This document shows, piece after piece, positions 7,528 through 8,870 of a DNA stretch of 8,870 nucleotides. The DNA comes from Helicobacteraceae bacterium (lineage in GTDB: Bacteria > Campylobacterota > Campylobacteria > Campylobacterales > SZUA-545). The notes beneath the pieces were generated by a model. The model made no database searches, was not told the origin of the DNA, and saw only the letters and a program-made list of their open reading frames with translations. The stretch covers positions 1 to 8,870 of the forward strand of contig JAITEA010000067.1 in the NCBI GenBank assembly GCA_031282285.1, read 5' to 3'. The translations under genes and the position numbers were made by a program. The stretch's first letter is position 1. Each line of letters starts with the position of its first letter.

Positions 7528-8556
7528 ATGTTCAGATCGTTTTTGACGGCGTTTATCTCCGCCGCCGCCCTGTTTGGCGCCGATTTTGTAATGGTTGAAG
7601 CGGGAAGCGCCAACGCTTTTTTGGTAGATAGCGAGGGCGGCTTATGGGCTAAATATATGGCGCCCTCTAGTCCGATACCTGCCGCGCTTGGTTTGGGCGA
7701 GGATAGAAAGTATCGCCCCGATTTTGAACGCGTTGATCTAAACGCGCGGGTAGTCAAACTATCCACAGATCAAACAAACACGGTCGTTCTTGACGATAAC
7801 GGCGAAATATGGATCGCCGGTTATAACTATTTTGGCAAATCCGGTTCGGCGGAGCTTTTGAGCTTTACCAAAATCCCGCTCAAAACAAAAATATCCGAAA
7901 TCGCGTCTGGCTGGGGTTACGCGCTGATTGTGGATAACGAGGGCGTTTTATACGCCGCCGGTTGTAATGATCGAGGCGGCGCTAGGCTACCCGTTATCAA
8001 GATCGAGGGCGAAACCCGTTTTACGAAAGTCGCGGCGTCAAAAAGCGAGTATGAGGCGATAGCGATCGATAGAGACGGCGGCTTGTGGAGCGCGGAGGGG
8101 ATAATAAGTAATCGTTGCGCCAGACGGTTCAAACAGGTTAAAACCGACGCTAAGTTTCAAGCGGTCTACGCCGGCGACGGAACTCATTTCGCGCTGATCG
8201 ACAGGTCGGGCGCGCTGTGGGAGTTTTACAACGGCTCGCTTGCTAAAATGGGCGGCGTAAGCGATGTCGCGGATGCTGCGGTACATGGCGGTTACAGGCT
8301 TGCGCTCGATAAAAACGGCGTTTTGTGGATCGCGCGGCTCGACAAAGACGGAAAGCCGAAAGCGGGCGACGAAGGGCGCTTTACGCAAGTAGATTTAGGC
8401 GTAAAGATTACGGCGATTGCTTCGGGTTTTACCAATTCGTTCGCGCTGGATAGCGAAGGCGCGCTTTGGACTACCAGCGGTACGCTTCTTGTCAAACGCT
8501 CCCCCGAATACGCCAAAGCGTTCTCGCGCTTTCCGCAATTCATCCCCTCCCCCTAA
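7528..8556 (+). CDS. Exported RCC1-like seven-bladed beta-propeller protein
   Basis: The 342-residue protein begins with a likely Sec signal peptide (Arg3, hydrophobic 5-17, cleavage near Ala18) and should be periplasmic or surface-exposed. The rest consists of seven degenerate RCC1/ATS1-type repeats, each of the form (I/V)-x-x-(I/V)-A-x-G-x-x-x-(A/S)-x-x-(L/I)-D-x-x-G-x-L-W. The D-x-x-G-x-(L/I)-(W/Y) motifs fall at 34-40, 89-95, 136-142, 181-187, 225-231, 261-267 and 308-314, spaced 36-55 residues. Seven repeats fit one closed propeller. There is no catalytic or anchor domain, and only two cysteines (146 and 197) are present. Such propellers generally mediate protein binding; the partner is unknown. 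AAAGGAG (7516-7522) five bases before ATG gives strong initiation, 14 nt after the MTHFR gene. The final codons run into a C-rich repeat, so the C-terminal P-S-P may be repeat-derived. Confidence 0.82.
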   Translation: MFRSFLTAFISAAALFGADFVMVEAGSANAFLVDSEGGLWAKYMAPSSPIPAALGLGEDRKYRPDFERVDLNARVVKLSTDQTNTVVLDDNGEIWIAGYNYFGKSGSAELLSFTKIPLKTKISEIASGWGYALIVDNEGVLYAAGCNDRGGARLPVIKIEGETRFTKVAASKSEYEAIAIDRDGGLWSAEGIISNRCARRFKQVKTDAKFQAVYAGDGTHFALIDRSGALWEFYNGSLAKMGGVSDVADAAVHGGYRLALDKNGVLWIARLDKDGKPKAGDEGRFTQVDLGVKITAIASGFTNSFALDSEGALWTTSGTLLVKRSPEYAKAFSRFPQFIPSP

Positions 8557-8590
8557 CCCCCCCTAACAATGGGGATTAATGGGGTTTTTC
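8555..8590 (+). terminator. Possible terminator after the propeller gene
   Basis: AACCCC (8555-8560) pairs with GGGGTT (8581-8586). Inside, CCC (8561-8563) can pair with GGG (8571-8574), and TTTTTCTC follows. The stem overlaps the stop codon of the propeller gene. It has the layout of an intrinsic terminator, but the inner part is imperfect and the same C/G tracts look like part of a dispersed repeat. Confidence 0.42.
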
Positions 8591-8631
8591 TCTCCCCCAT
8601 ACCGCAATCATCGCTTTGCCCCTCCCTATGC

Positions 8632-8705
8632 GAGCGTAGCTTACGCTCCGTTTCCTCCGCGATTCCTTGCTCCCTTCGGGAGCTTCGGTCGGAGGCTTCG
8701 CCTCC
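8632..8705. repeat. Cluster of three short perfect hairpins
   Basis: Three separate inverted repeats lie within 74 bp: GAGCGTA-GCT-TACGCTC (8632-8648), GCTCCC-TTC-GGGAGC (8669-8683) and GGAGGC-TTC-GCCTCC (8691-8705). Each has a 6-7-bp perfect stem and a 3-nt loop, two of them with the same TTC loop. None is followed by a T-run. The arrangement resembles REP/MITE-like intergenic repeats, but only one copy is present here, so repetition elsewhere in the genome is inferred. Confidence 0.6.
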
Positions 8706-8710
8706 TATCG

Positions 8711-8740
8711 CCCCCCCCCTGATAAGGGGGCAAGGGGGGG
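8711..8740. repeat. C-tract/G-tract inverted repeat
   Basis: Nine C residues (8711-8719), then TGATAA, five G, CAA and seven G. The tracts can pair in more than one register. A related C-rich/G-rich arrangement occurs at 8544-8585 at the end of the propeller gene, so the two may be diverged copies of one dispersed element. Confidence 0.5.
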
Positions 8741-8789
8741 TTCAAACCTTTCATAAGCCGTTAAACTTGCGATCGCGCCTTTTCTCGTC

Positions 8790-8809
8790 ATTCCCGCGTA
8801 GGCGGGAAT
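8790..8809. repeat. dRS3-like 20-bp inverted repeat
   Basis: ATTCCC-N8-GGGAAT, here with N8 = GCGTAGGC, so it can also fold as an 8-bp stem with a GTAG loop. It fits the formula of the neisserial dRS3 repeat and the wider family of GTCATTCCCGCG.. elements seen in many bacterial genomes. In Neisseria such repeats are targets for insertion-sequence and filamentous-phage integration; no mobile gene is seen here. Confidence 0.7.
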
Positions 8810-8870
8810 CCATCTCTTAAAACAATCGAAATTACGAAAAATAAACGCCGATCGCCGCTTTGTGTGTCGC

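Larger units (their letters stand above)
8557..8870. other. Gene-free stretch rich in inverted repeats
   Basis: About 310 bp without a credible gene on either strand. From left to right it holds a terminator-like C/G structure, three tight hairpins (8632-8705), a C9 tract facing G5 and G7 tracts (8711-8740), a GCGATCGC palindrome (8769-8776), a dRS3-like 20-bp element (8790-8809) and an A/T-richer end. The 83-codon frame at 8569-8820 is made of these repeats and is not a gene. Confidence 0.75.

Noticed and set aside
8711..8719. C9 homopolymer as a phase-variation switch
   Set aside because: Campylobacterota use G/C tracts this way, but this tract is in neither a real gene nor a clear promoter spacer.
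8569..8820. An 83-codon open frame on the plus strand in the tail
   Set aside because: Its residues (A-P-P-L-I-R-G-Q-G-G and S-F-P-R-R-R-E-S) are the usual spurious translations of C/G-tract and dRS3-like repeats, and it has no good ribosome site.

Overview
The window looks like an ordinary chromosomal segment from a member of the Campylobacterota (Epsilonproteobacteria). The main reason is the minus-strand gene order gap-pgk-tpiA-fabI with rsfS diverging from gap. This is the arrangement I know from Campylobacter jejuni, except that nadD, which sits between gap and rsfS there, is absent. The DHH-family phosphoesterase and the MTHFR-family protein also resemble Campylobacterota versions. By eye the GC content is a little above one half, which is high for the phylum, and the palindrome CGATCG/GCGATCGC is strikingly frequent. 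This suggests a divergent, GC-rich lineage. I cannot name the genus from sequence alone.

Layout. 31-668 (minus): a two-gene electron-transfer unit, a 2x[4Fe-4S] ferredoxin overlapping by ATGA with a three-helix membrane protein of the DUF4405/cytochrome-b-like type. It has its own near-consensus sigma70-type promoter (736-764) and a 5'-leader stem-loop. 778-4534 (minus): the glycolytic/fatty-acid operon gap > pgk > tpiA > fabI, tightly packed (14-nt gap, 4-nt overlap, 1-nt overlap) and closed by a clear intrinsic terminator. 4619-4960 (plus): rsfS, convergent with serB (4981-5604, minus). 5660-8556 (plus): DHH phosphoesterase, MTHFR-family protein and an exported seven-repeat RCC1-like propeller protein, spaced 0 and 14 nt apart and probably cotranscribed. 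8557-8870: no credible gene, but a pile-up of inverted repeats, C/G tracts and a dRS3-like 20-bp element.

Function. The central operon joins three steps of lower glycolysis/gluconeogenesis (GAPDH, PGK, TIM) with the last reductive step of fatty-acid elongation. SerB makes serine. Serine feeds one-carbon folate metabolism, where the MTHFR-family protein would act, although that link is only thematic. The ferredoxin/membrane pair is probably a respiratory or flavin-related electron conduit. The propeller protein is predicted to be outside the cytoplasm and has no assigned role.

I see no defence system, CRISPR array, transposase, tRNA or rRNA. The most notable points are the palindrome enrichment, a GAPDH with an altered active-site motif (SCTAH instead of SCTTN), the loss of nadD from a conserved locus, and the repeat-dense tail.
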